Position numbers and translations under genes: made by a program. From Calothrix sp. NIES-2100 (GTDB lineage: Bacteria > Cyanobacteriota > Cyanobacteriia > Cyanobacteriales > Nostocaceae), in contig NZ_AP018178.1 in the NCBI RefSeq assembly GCF_002368195.1, positions 977,738-1,041,737 on the forward strand: DNA of 64,000 nt, in the 5' to 3' direction. Positions within the stretch are counted from its first letter, which is position 1; each line of letters opens with the position of its first letter. The notes under the pieces are model-generated. The model was not told the origin of the DNA. It saw only the letters and a program-made list of their open reading frames with translations, and searched no databases. Shown one piece after another: positions 33,514 to 42,355 of this stretch.

Positions 33514-33645
33514 TCATTAGTCATTAGTCATTAGTCATTAGTCATTTGTCATTAGTCATTTGTCAATTTAGCAACAGTCAACAGTCAACAGTCAACAGTC
33601 AACAGTCAACAGTCAACAATCAACAGTCAACAGTCAACAGTCTCC
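33509..33645. repeat. Long heptamer tract (AGTCATT, then GTCAACA)
   Basis: About ten copies of AGTCATT/TGTCATT followed by about ten of GTCAACA. It begins at the stop codon of the ABC transporter gene and reaches the 3' end of the next gene. The longest heptamer tract in the window. Confidence 0.9.
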
Positions 33646-33653
33646 TCTGCTTC

Positions 33654-33986
33654 CTAATCCCCCTCTACCCCCCTGTTAGAGTCATTCTTTTGTGGATGCT
33701 CTTTTTTGATTGGTGGTATTGAATTAACCTTAAGAACAGGTTCATTTGTAGAAGTCTGTCGTTGTCTGAGCAGTTGAATTTCTCTTTCCATCAATTCTTG
33801 ACCTTGGCGGAAAAATTCTTGAGAATTATATGGAACCAAGTCACGGGATAAATGTTGAGTTTGTGCAGGAGTCAGGCTAGGTAACTGTTGCTGAGCATGA
33901 ACAGCAGTTTGTCCAAACGCTAACAAAGCTGTTGAAAATCCTAAGGCTGTGACTTTGATGCAGCGGGGAAATATCAGTTGCAACAT
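33654..33986 (-). CDS. Small secreted protein, unknown function
   Basis: 110 residues with a classic signal peptide (hydrophobic GFSTALLAFGQTAV ending AHA-QQQ). The mature part is short, glutamine- and proline-rich (QQLPSLTPAQTQHLS, EREIQLLRQRQT) with a charged tail. Probably periplasmic. Not recognised beyond that. Convergent with the ABC transporter across the heptamer tract. Confidence 0.6.
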   Translation of the reverse strand: MLQLIFPRCIKVTALGFSTALLAFGQTAVHAQQQLPSLTPAQTQHLSRDLVPYNSQEFFRQGQELMEREIQLLRQRQTSTNEPVLKVNSIPPIKKEHPQKNDSNRGVEGD

Positions 33987-34153
33987 GATTTATACCTCTC
34001 TTCCATGAATGCTGCTTCTAACTATCTGTAAGCTACACTCATTTACTGGCTAATTACCTCCTACGAATGGGTTAATTTTTTTAACTCAAAATTTCTTTCT
34101 CATTTTGGTGTTTTCTGACAGCAAAATGCTTGATTGCTTGATGATTCTTTTTT

Positions 34154-35443
34154 TCAAGGTTGCTTGTTGAGAGGTAATTGAACGCTGACGATAGTCCCAG
34201 TTACTGGCTGAGACTGAATACATAATTTTCCACCATGAGCATTAATAATACGTTTGCTAATAGCAAGACCTAATCCTGTACCTTCAGGTTTTGTAGAAAA
34301 GAATGGTTGAGCAAGCTTGCAGAGGATTTCTGGGGGGATGGGATTTCCGCCATTATGGACATTAATAAAAACTTCATTGGTGAGGGAATTATCTATTTCT
34401 AATTTGACAACATCTCCGGTTGTAACTGCTTCACAAGCATTGCGAATAATGTTAATAAACACTTGTTTGAGTTTGTCGCGATCGCCTACAATTTTTACAG
34501 CCGATAATGTCGGTATAAATTCAATTTTTCTTTTTCTAGCTTCGGGCATTTCCCTGATTGTGAGCAGCAATTCACCAATAAATTCATTGACATCTAATTC
34601 CCGCAGTTGCAATACTTGCGGCTTGGCATAAAGCAAAATTTCACTTAACAGGCGTTCTAGACGACTAGCTTCGCTGAGTGCTAATTCTAAACGCTCTTGA
34701 GCAGCTTCAGTGAGAATTGTTTTTTGAAAATACTTCAATCCCATAATCATGGTAGTCAAGGGATTACGAATTTCATGCACAATTATGGAAGAAAATTCAC
34801 CAATCGCTGCCAATCTTTCCTGTTCTACTAGCTTGGCTTGGGCTGTCTGCAATTGGGCTGTGCGTTTTTCAACTTCAGCTTCTAGTATTTGATTAAATTG
34901 ACACTGTTGCTGATACAGATGATAGTGATCAATTGCTGTAGCTGCACGTTCAGCAAATAGTTCGACGATGTGAATTTCATCTTTAGTGAATTCACGGGCC
35001 TGTCGATGAAATGAGCAAATTGTACCAAATACTTGACCTTCAGAAGTTTGTAAAGGTATCCCTAAATATGCTCGGTAACCTGTTGCTGGTCTACCATATT
35101 CTGGATTAGCAATTGCATCTTCAACAGCTAATGTGCGTTTAAGTTCTATGACTGTAGCAATGAGCCGACCATGTAATTCATAAACACGGGGTGCATCTTC
35201 AGCCATTTCGATACTACTTGCTAGTATAGTTTCAAATCCCTCTTGGCAATAGGTAACAACTGTCCAATCTACTCCTATTAGTTCACTAACTCCGCAGGCA
35301 ATATTGTGCAAATAGGAATTAAGCTCACCAGTTCGATAGTTTAATGAGGATAAAAGTTCTATTATCCGGCGTTCACGTTGCCATTTTTGGTTTGGCAATA
35401 ATGTTTCATCATAATTGGCTTTGCTCATGGATGCCTGATGCAT
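34154..35443 (-). CDS. GAF-domain sensor histidine kinase
   Basis: Soluble two-component kinase of 429 residues. An N-terminal GAF domain (about 40-180, with ATGYRAYLGIPLQTSEGQVFGTICSF) is followed by a short coiled linker (EAEVEKRTAQLQTAQAKLVEQE), a HisKA dimerisation helix with the phospho-accepting His in IIVHEIRNPLTTM, and the HATPase domain with N-box INIIRNACEAV and G-boxes GTGLGLAISKRIINAHGG. No membrane segment, so it senses a cytoplasmic signal. No response regulator gene adjoins. The 450 bases upstream are AT-rich and without a recognisable feature. Confidence 0.93.
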   Translation of the reverse strand: MHQASMSKANYDETLLPNQKWQRERRIIELLSSLNYRTGELNSYLHNIACGVSELIGVDWTVVTYCQEGFETILASSIEMAEDAPRVYELHGRLIATVIELKRTLAVEDAIANPEYGRPATGYRAYLGIPLQTSEGQVFGTICSFHRQAREFTKDEIHIVELFAERAATAIDHYHLYQQQCQFNQILEAEVEKRTAQLQTAQAKLVEQERLAAIGEFSSIIVHEIRNPLTTMIMGLKYFQKTILTEAAQERLELALSEASRLERLLSEILLYAKPQVLQLRELDVNEFIGELLLTIREMPEARKRKIEFIPTLSAVKIVGDRDKLKQVFINIIRNACEAVTTGDVVKLEIDNSLTNEVFINVHNGGNPIPPEILCKLAQPFFSTKPEGTGLGLAISKRIINAHGGKLCIQSQPVTGTIVSVQLPLNKQP

Positions 35444-35892
35444 GGTTTATAAAAATAATTTCAAAAAATGAAATACTAAATTTCGTCTGTTAAAAAACGG
35501 TTATCAAGCTAGTAACTTTTACAGGGTAACTGTGAGGATTTAGTTAACAGCTTTAGCATTGAATTAATAACTCAAGTGCTGACTGCAAGCTAAAAAAGTT
35601 ATCCTAGTGTATCATTCATTTGATAGGAAGATTTTACTAGAGATAGGTGGTATTCGTATACAACAATATTATGAAATTTTTCTTAAATAAACATGAAATT
35701 AGCAAACTCGACTTAAAAATTAAATTTTGCTGAGAATTTAATGAGAAGTTTATCGCCAAAATATCAGTTTTCTAGGTGTGAGTTTTTAGATAGACATAAT
35801 TTTCTGCTACATTATTCAAGCAATAATTAGTTCAAAGCAAAGCTCAAGCACAAAATGAAATTGCTGATTTATGCAGTGAGGACTATTAAGCC
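35444..35892. other. AT-rich divergent intergenic region
   Basis: 449 bases between the divergent starts of the histidine kinase and the DM13 gene. No gene or named repeat seen. It must contain both promoters. Confidence 0.4.
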
Positions 35893-36408
35893 ATGAAATT
35901 AGGAAATTTATTAAAATTAACTGCTGCTTCCCTAATGGTAGTTAGCTGTGTTGGACAGATATCCAAGAATCAGGGTGTTGTAAATGCATCGGTTACCATA
36001 TCATCAACTCCGGCGAAGTCTTTAACTAAATCGGTAATTTCTCAAAATACTGCTGCTATGAAATTGGGAACTTTTGTTTCTGGAGAACATAAAACTCAAG
36101 GTACAGTAAGTATTACAACCAAAGATGGCAAATCTATTCTAGAGCTTGGGCAGTCTTTTAAAACTTCTAATTCGGGGCCAGATTTAGTAGTAATTCTACA
36201 TCGTTCAGATAATGTGATTGGTTCAACTCAGGGGCCATCCTATCCATTGAACAAGCGTGATTATGTGATTCTTGCTCCCTTACAAAAATATAGCGGCCTT
36301 CAAAGTTACACTATTCCTAATAACATTAACCTTGCTGATTACAAATCAGTTGCTATTTTGTGTCGCAAGTACAATGCTACTTTTGGGGCTGCGAAGTTGA
36401 GTAGTTGA
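35893..36408 (+). CDS. DM13-domain lipoprotein
   Basis: 171 residues with a lipoprotein-type signal (SLMVVSC lipobox near residue 19). After a Ser/Thr-rich spacer comes a DM13 domain (about 55-168): MKLGTFVSGEHKTQGTVSI, SNSGPDLVVILH, and a near C-terminal VAILCRKYNATFGAAKL with the conserved cysteine. DM13 domains are proposed redox or electron-transfer modules on the cell surface or in the periplasm. A GAGGA lies 10 bases before the ATG. It ends at a GTTGACT heptamer tract and MITE B copy 3. Confidence 0.88.
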   Translation: MKLGNLLKLTAASLMVVSCVGQISKNQGVVNASVTISSTPAKSLTKSVISQNTAAMKLGTFVSGEHKTQGTVSITTKDGKSILELGQSFKTSNSGPDLVVILHRSDNVIGSTQGPSYPLNKRDYVILAPLQKYSGLQSYTIPNNINLADYKSVAILCRKYNATFGAAKLSS

Positions 36409-36431
36409 CTGTTGACTGTTGACTGTTGACT
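36406..36431. repeat. GTTGACT heptamer tract
   Basis: Three to four heptamers; the first overlaps the stop codon of the DM13 gene. Confidence 0.8.
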
Positions 36432-36439
36432 TTAGGTTT

Positions 36440-36546
36440 GGGACTTCCAGAAAATAAATTATCCAATTTCCTCAGATAATATTTTTATTTTTCCCCCTGC
36501 CCCTGTGCCCAGAAAGCGATAGGATATTTTTTTATTTGGAAGTCCC
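36440..36546. mobile_element. 107-bp MITE, family B, copy 3
   Basis: Ends GGGACTTCC and GGAAGTCCC with the family's AGAAAATAAATTATCC and TATTTTTTTATTTGG subterminal parts, flanked by TTT on both sides. The centre differs from copies 1 and 2 and lacks their palindrome. Confidence 0.7.
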
Positions 36547-36599
36547 TTTTTTGTGGATGGTGGGTTGGTAGGGAATTATCATAGTTAGAGGTAATTAAA

Positions 36600-37088
36600 A
36601 TGACAGTTAATTTATCTGGAGTAGTACAGCAACCAGGACAGGGTTCTTCATACTGGGTGCTGGGAGATTTGTATACTTTTAAAGCATTGGGCGAAGATAC
36701 TGGGCAAACTTATGCTTTAGTTGAGATTATCGTTCAACCACAGGGCGGTACACCACCCCATATTCATAGTCACGAGAACGAAAGTTTTTATATTCAAGAG
36801 GGAGAATTGGAATTTCAGCTAGGTGAGGAGATAGTTGTAGCGACTCCTGGTACTTTTCTCCATTCTCCCAAAGGTCAACTCCACAGGTTTACAAATACCA
36901 CTACCCAGCCTACAAAGTTGCTATGCTGGGTAACACCGGCAGGGTTAGAGAAATTTTTCATGGAAATAGGTGTACCAGCAGTAGAGATAACACACTCACC
37001 TGCTGTTAGTCCCGCAGATATCGAAAAAGTTATGGCGACTGCTCCCAAATATGGTTTGGAAATTATTCCGCCGCCTTCTCAAGGATAA
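36600..37088 (+). CDS. Cupin-domain protein
   Basis: 162 residues, single cupin barrel. Metal-binding motif 1 is PPHIHSHENESFYIQEGELEF (H-x-H-x-E) and motif 2 is SPKGQLHRFTN with the second His. Such small cupins include quercetinase-like dioxygenases and sugar-binding proteins, and the substrate is unknown. An AGAGG sits eight bases before the ATG. Monocistronic, following MITE B copy 3, which lies only about 50 bases upstream and could influence its promoter. Confidence 0.85.
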   Translation: MTVNLSGVVQQPGQGSSYWVLGDLYTFKALGEDTGQTYALVEIIVQPQGGTPPHIHSHENESFYIQEGELEFQLGEEIVVATPGTFLHSPKGQLHRFTNTTTQPTKLLCWVTPAGLEKFFMEIGVPAVEITHSPAVSPADIEKVMATAPKYGLEIIPPPSQG

Positions 37089-37115
37089 TTAAAAGAAAGG
37101 TAGGAGGTAGGAGAT

Positions 37116-38315
37116 TTATATTTTCTCTCTCGGTGGTGTGGCGATACCACGTTTAAGTAAATTAGCCTCAAGTTCTTTGATAAATTGTAAATCTGTTTCT
37201 GGTAGGGCTTGGTTTGCAGAGGAATTCTGCTCTAAAAAAGCGAATGCTTGGCGGAATTGTTGGGGATTTGTTTTGATTGGCGAATCAAAATGACAGCTAA
37301 TAATTTGCTGAAAATCCCAATTTGCAACTTTGTCAGCCCAGTTTAGTACTGCTTTTGGTGCTTGGGGAAGAATTAGGGTTTGCAGAATTGGGGCGACAAA
37401 TGGCCGCCCATCGCCGCGCAGTGCTGCAAATGTTTGTTGCCAGTTTTCTCGCCATTGAAAGGGAAATAAACCAAAATAAGCTTTTTTTGACCGATTTGGA
37501 GCTTGGAAAATATCGCGCCACATGTCGGGTAATTCGGTGATTTCTACGGCGCTAGGACGAAAGTATATCGCAAATAAGGAAATGCGTTGCCATCCTTTGC
37601 GGCGGTTGGTGGGATTGTCTGCGATCGCATCTTGGGCATTTTCTCTAGCATGGAATAATAAAGGATAGGGATCTATTTGGGCGATCGCAGGTGGTTCTTC
37701 GGGGACAGAAAGTATGGTATCTGTAAGTAATAGAGTGTGCGATCGCTTATGAAAAATTGCCACTTCACCAAAAGAACCCCTTCCCAGGTTAATATCTAAC
37801 ACCGCATAGTCAAATTCATCAGCAAAGGGAACTTGGCTGTTATCTTCTGGGATTTCCTGGGTGCGTCTGAGGGGAAAGCCTAGCCAACTTAAAGGTAAGT
37901 TGAAGGGAAAACTCCACTGATGCGGCGCAACAAAAACCTGCGCTTGGGGAAAGCGCCTAGCGAAAGGCCCAACAAAAACTTTGTGTTCTAAACCTGAACT
38001 GGTGGGCAGGATAATGTATTTAACATCACCATATTTATCCACCAACTCATTAATTAAACGGATACATTCAGCCGTAGGGGCGACGGGTGCATAGACAAAC
38101 AAACCCCCAGCTTCTAGCTTGACTACAGTCATCCGAATGGGCACGATAGTGTAGAGAATGCCTTGCAGTTGGTCGAATGTCCAGATAGTATCCTTAACTA
38201 CTTCCGTGCGAATTGTCCGCCGTTTGCCGTAGGGGTATAGTGGTACAGCCAACCAAAACGGCCATGACCAATCTCGCGGATGTGTCTGTAGTTCTCGTGA
38301 CCCCTGTGCATTCAT
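37116..38315 (-). CDS. DUF4336 protein (metallo-hydrolase-like)
   Basis: 399 residues, a family widespread in cyanobacteria and plastids. The N-terminal RDWSWPFWLAVPLYPYGKRRT leads into a metallo-beta-lactamase-like fold: YIILPTSSGLEHKVFVGPFARRFP, then the HKRSHTLLLTDTILSVPEE strand and the late IISCHFDSPIKT. Some of the classical zinc histidines are replaced, so enzymatic activity is uncertain. No signal peptide is obvious. It is an isolated gene, convergent with the cupin gene. Confidence 0.85.
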   Translation of the reverse strand: MNAQGSRELQTHPRDWSWPFWLAVPLYPYGKRRTIRTEVVKDTIWTFDQLQGILYTIVPIRMTVVKLEAGGLFVYAPVAPTAECIRLINELVDKYGDVKYIILPTSSGLEHKVFVGPFARRFPQAQVFVAPHQWSFPFNLPLSWLGFPLRRTQEIPEDNSQVPFADEFDYAVLDINLGRGSFGEVAIFHKRSHTLLLTDTILSVPEEPPAIAQIDPYPLLFHARENAQDAIADNPTNRRKGWQRISLFAIYFRPSAVEITELPDMWRDIFQAPNRSKKAYFGLFPFQWRENWQQTFAALRGDGRPFVAPILQTLILPQAPKAVLNWADKVANWDFQQIISCHFDSPIKTNPQQFRQAFAFLEQNSSANQALPETDLQFIKELEANLLKRGIATPPREKI

Positions 38316-38427
38316 AGTTGTTTTACCGTTTCATGCTTCTTTTCAATTTCTAGCACTAATAGGTTGACTGTTGACTGGAGGAGCAATTGTTTGTTGAACC
38401 GAAATATAATGTTTGCAACACGTACCT

Positions 38428-38692
38428 CAACACGACTCTGAAGCCAATCAATACGACTCTGAAGCCAATCAACACGACTCTGAAGCCAATCAACACGACT
38501 CTGAAGCCAATCAACACGACTCTGAAGCCAATCAACACGACTCTGAAGCCAATCAACACGACTCTGAAGCTAATCAACACGACTCTGAAGTCAATCAACA
38601 CGACTCTGAAGTCAATCAATACGACTCTGAAGTCAATCAATACGACTCTGAAGCTAATCAATACGACTCTGAAGCCAATAAATACGAGTTTT
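38428..38692. repeat. 21-bp tandem repeat array (CACGACTCTGAAGCCAATCA type)
   Basis: About twelve units with the core CGACTCTGAAGCCAATCAAC. Variation is mostly C/T at two places (AACACG versus AATACG, GAAGCC versus GAAGTC). Open frames on both strands are a result of the 21-bp period. It lies between the DUF4336 gene start and the CRISPR leader. Confidence 0.9.
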
Positions 38693-38879
38693 AGGTATTT
38701 TTTTGGGAATAATAGAAGTCAGTTAGTGGAAATAAACCAGACTGTATTATAAAACGTAAATGAGCTGGTGAAAATTTCAGAGTACTTTGTTATACTCTTT
38801 GATAAATGCACAGAACCTTGAAAACTTAATCTGACGTTTCCCAGTGAAAGCAAAAGTATTTGTTTTGACTAAACACACG

Positions 38880-39080
38880 TAAATTTTTCGCGGGGGTAGA
38901 GCGATTGCTCAAACCCTGATTCTTTCGTTGACCCCCGCGAATCGCTTACTGGGTAAGGCTTTGAGATGTCTGTAAGTGGGAGTTATTGTCAGTAAACTAT
39001 GCTTATTGACAGTAAAATTAGACCCCCCGCTAAAATGGCACTTTCAAACCCAGTCATAGCAAGTGTTCTATAAGGGTAGG
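38880..39080 (+). promoter_or_regulatory. Probable CRISPR leader
   Basis: AT-rich DNA directly before the first CRISPR repeat, with an inverted pair TTCGCGGGGGT and ACCCCCGCGAA (about 38888-38942) and a direct pair TATTGTCAGTAAA / TATTGACAGTAAA. The degenerate repeat is at the opposite end of the array, which supports this side as the leader. Confidence 0.55.
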
Positions 39081-39695
39081 GTTTTCAATTAATTACCCCT
39101 CACGGGGATGGAAACCTATCAACTAGGATTGAAATCAATTCACTAGAACATGAAGTTTTCAATTAATTACCCCTCACGGGGATGGAAACTTGCAAAATTG
39201 TTTAGCAACCTGTAATTGTTCATCTGGGTTTCAATTAATTACCCCTCACGGGGATGGAAACTTACGGAAGCGGTACCACCACTAGCTACAATTTTGGTTT
39301 TCAATTAATTACCCCTCACGGGGATGGAAACTTTAACAGCATATCCCATAGTATTGTCAACAACTTCAAAGTTTTCAATTAATTACCCCTCACGGGGATG
39401 GAAACTTTTCTTGCAATAACTTTATGCGTTTTTCAAGTAATTGCAGGTTTTCAATTAATTACCCCTCACGGGGATGGAAACCAAAAGTTACCCTTACTAC
39501 ACCTTTGTCAGCTTTCGCTACGGTTTTCAATTAATTACCCCTCACGGGGATGGAAACTCTGAATTAGTTGTTTTTGCAAAGAATGAATAAGCGGTTTTCA
39601 ATTAATTACCCCTCACGGGGATGGAAACGTAACAAAATCTTCCTTTTTAGAAAGATTGTCACCAGTTTTCAATTAATTACCCCTCACGGGGATGG
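39081..39695 (+). CRISPR. Orphan CRISPR array, 9 repeats, 8 spacers
   Basis: The 35-nt repeat begins GTTTTCAATTAATTACCCCT and ends CACGGGGATGGAAAC. Starts: 39081, 39155, 39228 (34 nt, one T fewer), 39297, 39371, 39447, 39523, 39594 and 39665. Spacers are 35-41 nt (39, 38, 35, 39, 41, 41, 36, 36). The ninth repeat stops after GGGGATGG, four bases short, where a group II intron begins. A degenerate repeat remains at 40598-40622. The repeat contains a CCCCTCACGGGG hairpin and the GGAAAC end typical of cyanobacterial type I-D/III arrays. No cas gene is in the window. Confidence 0.97.
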
Positions 39696-40471
39696 GTGTG
39701 ACTATCAGTCGCACGTTGAGAGTGAGTATCTCGATACTCCTGGTAAATGTCCAAACCAGTACCCGCCCAAAGGGGTATTGCGGGTAACTGCGATGTTTCA
39801 AAGCTAGAGGGTGAAATGCGCGACATCGACGAGTCGTAATGTCGGTCAAGTGCTAGGGTAAAACCAGAAACGGGTTAACTTTGGTGAATCCTCGATGAGG
39901 CACCGTGAAGCGGAATTATCGAAAACGACTGAAACGATAAACTGGGGTCAGCAAAGTAAAAATCTGCGGTGGTATTCCGCCCTATCCTCGGAATACAGGG
40001 ACATCAACAGCACCCCCGGTGTATAGAGGGAACCCAAGCTGGTTGTAACTCAAACGTGTGATATGAAGGAACCCCAATGGGGTCTTGTAGCTAGATAGAT
40101 GTTACGAGTAGAGAAGAGAGTAATCTCGCTTTAATCCCCCAGTGGGAGCAAGATGCCACAAAAAGCGAAAGCTGCTACACCGAAAGGTAACAGGAAAACA
40201 TAACTGGGCAGATAGGTCGAATGACCAACTTGAAAGAGTGCTAACGTGTGGCGAGTGAATCCCTTGATTTCTAAGTAACAGAAACCAAACTCATCGGGAA
40301 AAGTTAGGTGCAACTAAAAATTGTGAACGTAACCGAGAGAACTACCGACTGGAACAGCGTCAAATGGAAAAACGCTGGTTTGTCGGGGGGAAAGGGGTAG
40401 CAATATCCCTGCCCTACCCATTAAACAGCAAGTCTTGAAATCCCAGATACAAAAGGTGATGAAAACTTGAA
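39696..40471 (+). mobile_element. Group II intron, 5' part only, inserted in the CRISPR array
   Basis: Begins GTGTGACT, the group II 5' consensus (GUGYG), exactly at the break in the ninth CRISPR repeat. It continues with a structured, G-rich non-coding region typical of domains I-III. Near the end a reading frame TTDWNSVKWKNAGLS starts, which resembles the start of group II intron maturase/reverse transcriptases, but soon hits stops. The reverse-transcriptase body, domain V (GAGCC...GUUC hairpin) and domain VI are not seen. The 3' limit is approximate. The intron therefore cannot splice alone. Confidence 0.75.
40323..40400 (+). pseudogene. Remnant of intron-encoded protein N-terminus
   Basis: A 25-codon frame from a GTG, with TERTTDWNSVKWKNAGLSGG followed by a stop. 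Group II maturases often open with a T(T/E)WN-x3-W segment. Everything downstream (RT, X, endonuclease domains) is missing, so this is debris left by a deletion. Confidence 0.5.
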
Positions 40472-40488
40472 TTAACAATTCGTAATTC

Positions 40489-40551
40489 GTAGGGGCGGGT
40501 TTACAGGTATCCTCGCTGATTAACGGCGATCGCTAATAAACCCGCCCCTAC
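40489..40551. repeat. GTAGGGGCGGGTTT palindrome with long loop
   Basis: GTAGGGGCGGGTTTA and TAAACCCGCCCCTAC are inverted around a 33-bp centre that carries a CGGCGATCGC motif. A similar element lies at 5854-5916. AATTACGAATTACGAA-type repeats flank this copy. Confidence 0.75.
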
Positions 40552-40597
40552 CCTCGGTTTAATTACGAATTACGAACTACGAATTACGAATTACCTG

Positions 40598-40622
40598 AAT
40601 TTACCCCTCACGGGGATGGAAA
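40598..40622 (+). CRISPR. Degenerate terminal CRISPR repeat
   Basis: AATTTACCCCTCACGGGGAT followed by GGAAAT matches the 3' two-thirds of the array repeat. It marks the former trailing end of the array, now separated from it by the intron fragment and a palindromic element. Confidence 0.8.
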
Positions 40623-40630
40623 TAAAAATA

Positions 40631-41422
40631 CTAATCTAAATCGGCTGCAATGCCAAAGTGATCTGATGGATAAATATTAGAGTTATCTGGTGCGGGTTCA
40701 GTGAGAATGAGTTGACAGTTACGCACCGTTAAATGATTGTTAATGAATATGTAATCAAGAGTGCCGCGCCAAGATTTAAATGTGCGATTAGTATATAAAT
40801 TAAGTAACCGCAGTGAAACTTTACGCCATAAGCTGCGGTTTGGTTTCAGCAAAGGTGTAGGACAGGTATACTCTGGTTCCTTGCCATGATAATTAGCGTA
40901 GGCTGAGGTAAATTTTTCGCGGATGAATGCAATTTCTGGAGTGTCGGGGGTGGCGTTAAAATCTCCGACGGCGATGATGGGGATTTCTGGTGATAGCTTA
41001 CCCAGCCAACCGACTAATAGCTGTATCTGCTTCATCCGTTCTGGTGTAGAGCCAGGATACCAATAATAATGGCCATTACAAAATATTAATGGGCGATCGC
41101 CTATTTTTACCTCTACATATTGAGCGAGTCTTCCTTGACTTTGTAAATCGAGTTGCGCTTGCTGAATAAAGGGATAGCGGCTGAGAATTGCAATTCCGTA
41201 CTCGGTGCCAATTTGATAAGCTCGCTCTTGATAAGCTACTAAATATACATAGGGCATTTCTAGCTGTTCGGCTAGCCAAGCACTTGTATTTTCTTGCAAA
41301 TTAACTTCTTGTAAGCCAATTAAATCTGGCTGAACTGCTTTGAGTCCTGATACTAATAGTTGTCGTCGCTGTTCCCATAAGTCCATTTCAAATAAAATGT
41401 TGATCGTGACAACTTTGACCAT
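40631..41422 (-). CDS. Endonuclease/exonuclease/phosphatase (EEP) family protein
   Basis: Metal-dependent phosphoesterase of 263 residues. Family motifs: N-terminal VVTINILFE, GLQEVN with the metal-binding Glu, FCNGHYYW, the catalytic AVGDFNATPDTPE, RGTLDYIFINN, and the C-terminal SDHFGIAADL with the catalytic His. Members cut DNA or RNA or dephosphorylate lipids and nucleotides; the substrate is open. No signal peptide. It lies just beside the degenerate CRISPR repeat, and no functional link is implied. Confidence 0.92.
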   Translation of the reverse strand: MVKVVTINILFEMDLWEQRRQLLVSGLKAVQPDLIGLQEVNLQENTSAWLAEQLEMPYVYLVAYQERAYQIGTEYGIAILSRYPFIQQAQLDLQSQGRLAQYVEVKIGDRPLIFCNGHYYWYPGSTPERMKQIQLLVGWLGKLSPEIPIIAVGDFNATPDTPEIAFIREKFTSAYANYHGKEPEYTCPTPLLKPNRSLWRKVSLRLLNLYTNRTFKSWRGTLDYIFINNHLTVRNCQLILTEPAPDNSNIYPSDHFGIAADLD

Positions 41423-41469
41423 TTTGTATCAGGCTCCTATTTGATTTGTTGTCCTCTGCTTTTGTTTAA

Positions 41470-41913
41470 TCAAAATTTAGTAACAGTTACACTAATACCA
41501 GAATCTAGTTTAGGTACTTTTAAATATTCAATTGGTTCGCTGCTTCTGGGGGGAGGGGTTTGATTATTGTTTAGCTGCTGACATTTCTCAAATGCAGCGG
41601 TGGGATTTTCGAGGAACTCTAAAGGATTCATTTTTTGACATCCTTGTTCCTGGACTACGGAAATTTTATTGTTGGTGGGGAGAAGACTATTATTAGTTGG
41701 TTGGATGATGACATTTTTCCACTTACTATCAATTGTGGCTGGTTCTGTTAATAAATTAGCGGCTTGATTGGGTGCTTCTATTATCGGTGCTGTTAGATCA
41801 ATTTGATGATATTCTACTGGTGTTGTATAGAGATTTTCTTGTTGAGCATGGGCAGTTTTGTTGCTAGCGATCGCACTGATGATAACTAAGAAGAATAAAA
41901 TTGAATATTTCAT
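41470..41913 (-). CDS. Secreted protein of unknown function
   Basis: 147 residues with a clear signal peptide (SILFFLVIISAIA...AHA-QQ). The mature part is Asn/Pro/Gln rich, with one pair of cysteines (QGCQKMNPLEFLENPTAAFEKCQQ) that could form a disulfide. No recognised domain. Probably periplasmic. It lies 47 bases upstream of the EEP gene on the same strand, so the two may be co-transcribed. Confidence 0.65.
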   Translation of the reverse strand: MKYSILFFLVIISAIASNKTAHAQQENLYTTPVEYHQIDLTAPIIEAPNQAANLLTEPATIDSKWKNVIIQPTNNSLLPTNNKISVVQEQGCQKMNPLEFLENPTAAFEKCQQLNNNQTPPPRSSEPIEYLKVPKLDSGISVTVTKF

Positions 41914-42355
41914 CGTTAGGTTCTCAAGAAATAAACAAAAGATGAACCGCCAAGTCCGCCTTCGCGCAGCGTCTCGCAGAGAAGTCCGCCTTCGCGCAGC
42001 GTCTCCCCTTGGGAGAAGAAAGAGATTTAGAGAAGTTGGCGCGGTTTCACATAGAATTGGGATAACCAGTATAGTTATAGCAAAATAGCTGTGAGAATAG
42101 TATAAAATTTACCGTCGTTGCATAAATACCTGATAATTTTATGTGTTTTCCTTTGCGTATTTGCATCAGATATCGATGCAATTAATTAGTAATGCTCATT
42201 TCCTTGAAAATACATAATTTTGTCACATATTGTCAAAATTCAATACAATTACTAACTTCACATTCCGCTACAAGTCCACCATTTTTTTCCGTAATCGCGT
42301 AACCTGAAACAGTATAGATTATTTATCTCATTTTTTAAATTTATACATTAAGTGA
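41914..42355. other. Intergenic region with GCGCAGCGTCTC repeats
   Basis: Two copies of AAGTCCGCCTTCGCGCAGCG... at 41950-42005, the same family as at 3875 and 43765. Otherwise AT-rich. It holds the promoter of the RNA-repair island. Confidence 0.5.

Noticed and set aside
38356..38752. Three long frames over the CGACTCTGAAGC array
   Set aside because: Same effect of a 21-bp period; the frames are pure repeats on both strands.
39568..39807. 79-codon frame at the end of the CRISPR array
   Set aside because: It reads through CRISPR repeats and intron sequence; not a gene.
39081..40622. Nearby EEP nuclease or DUF4336 as CRISPR-associated genes
   Set aside because: Both are common housekeeping-type families with no Cas motif; adjacency alone is not evidence.
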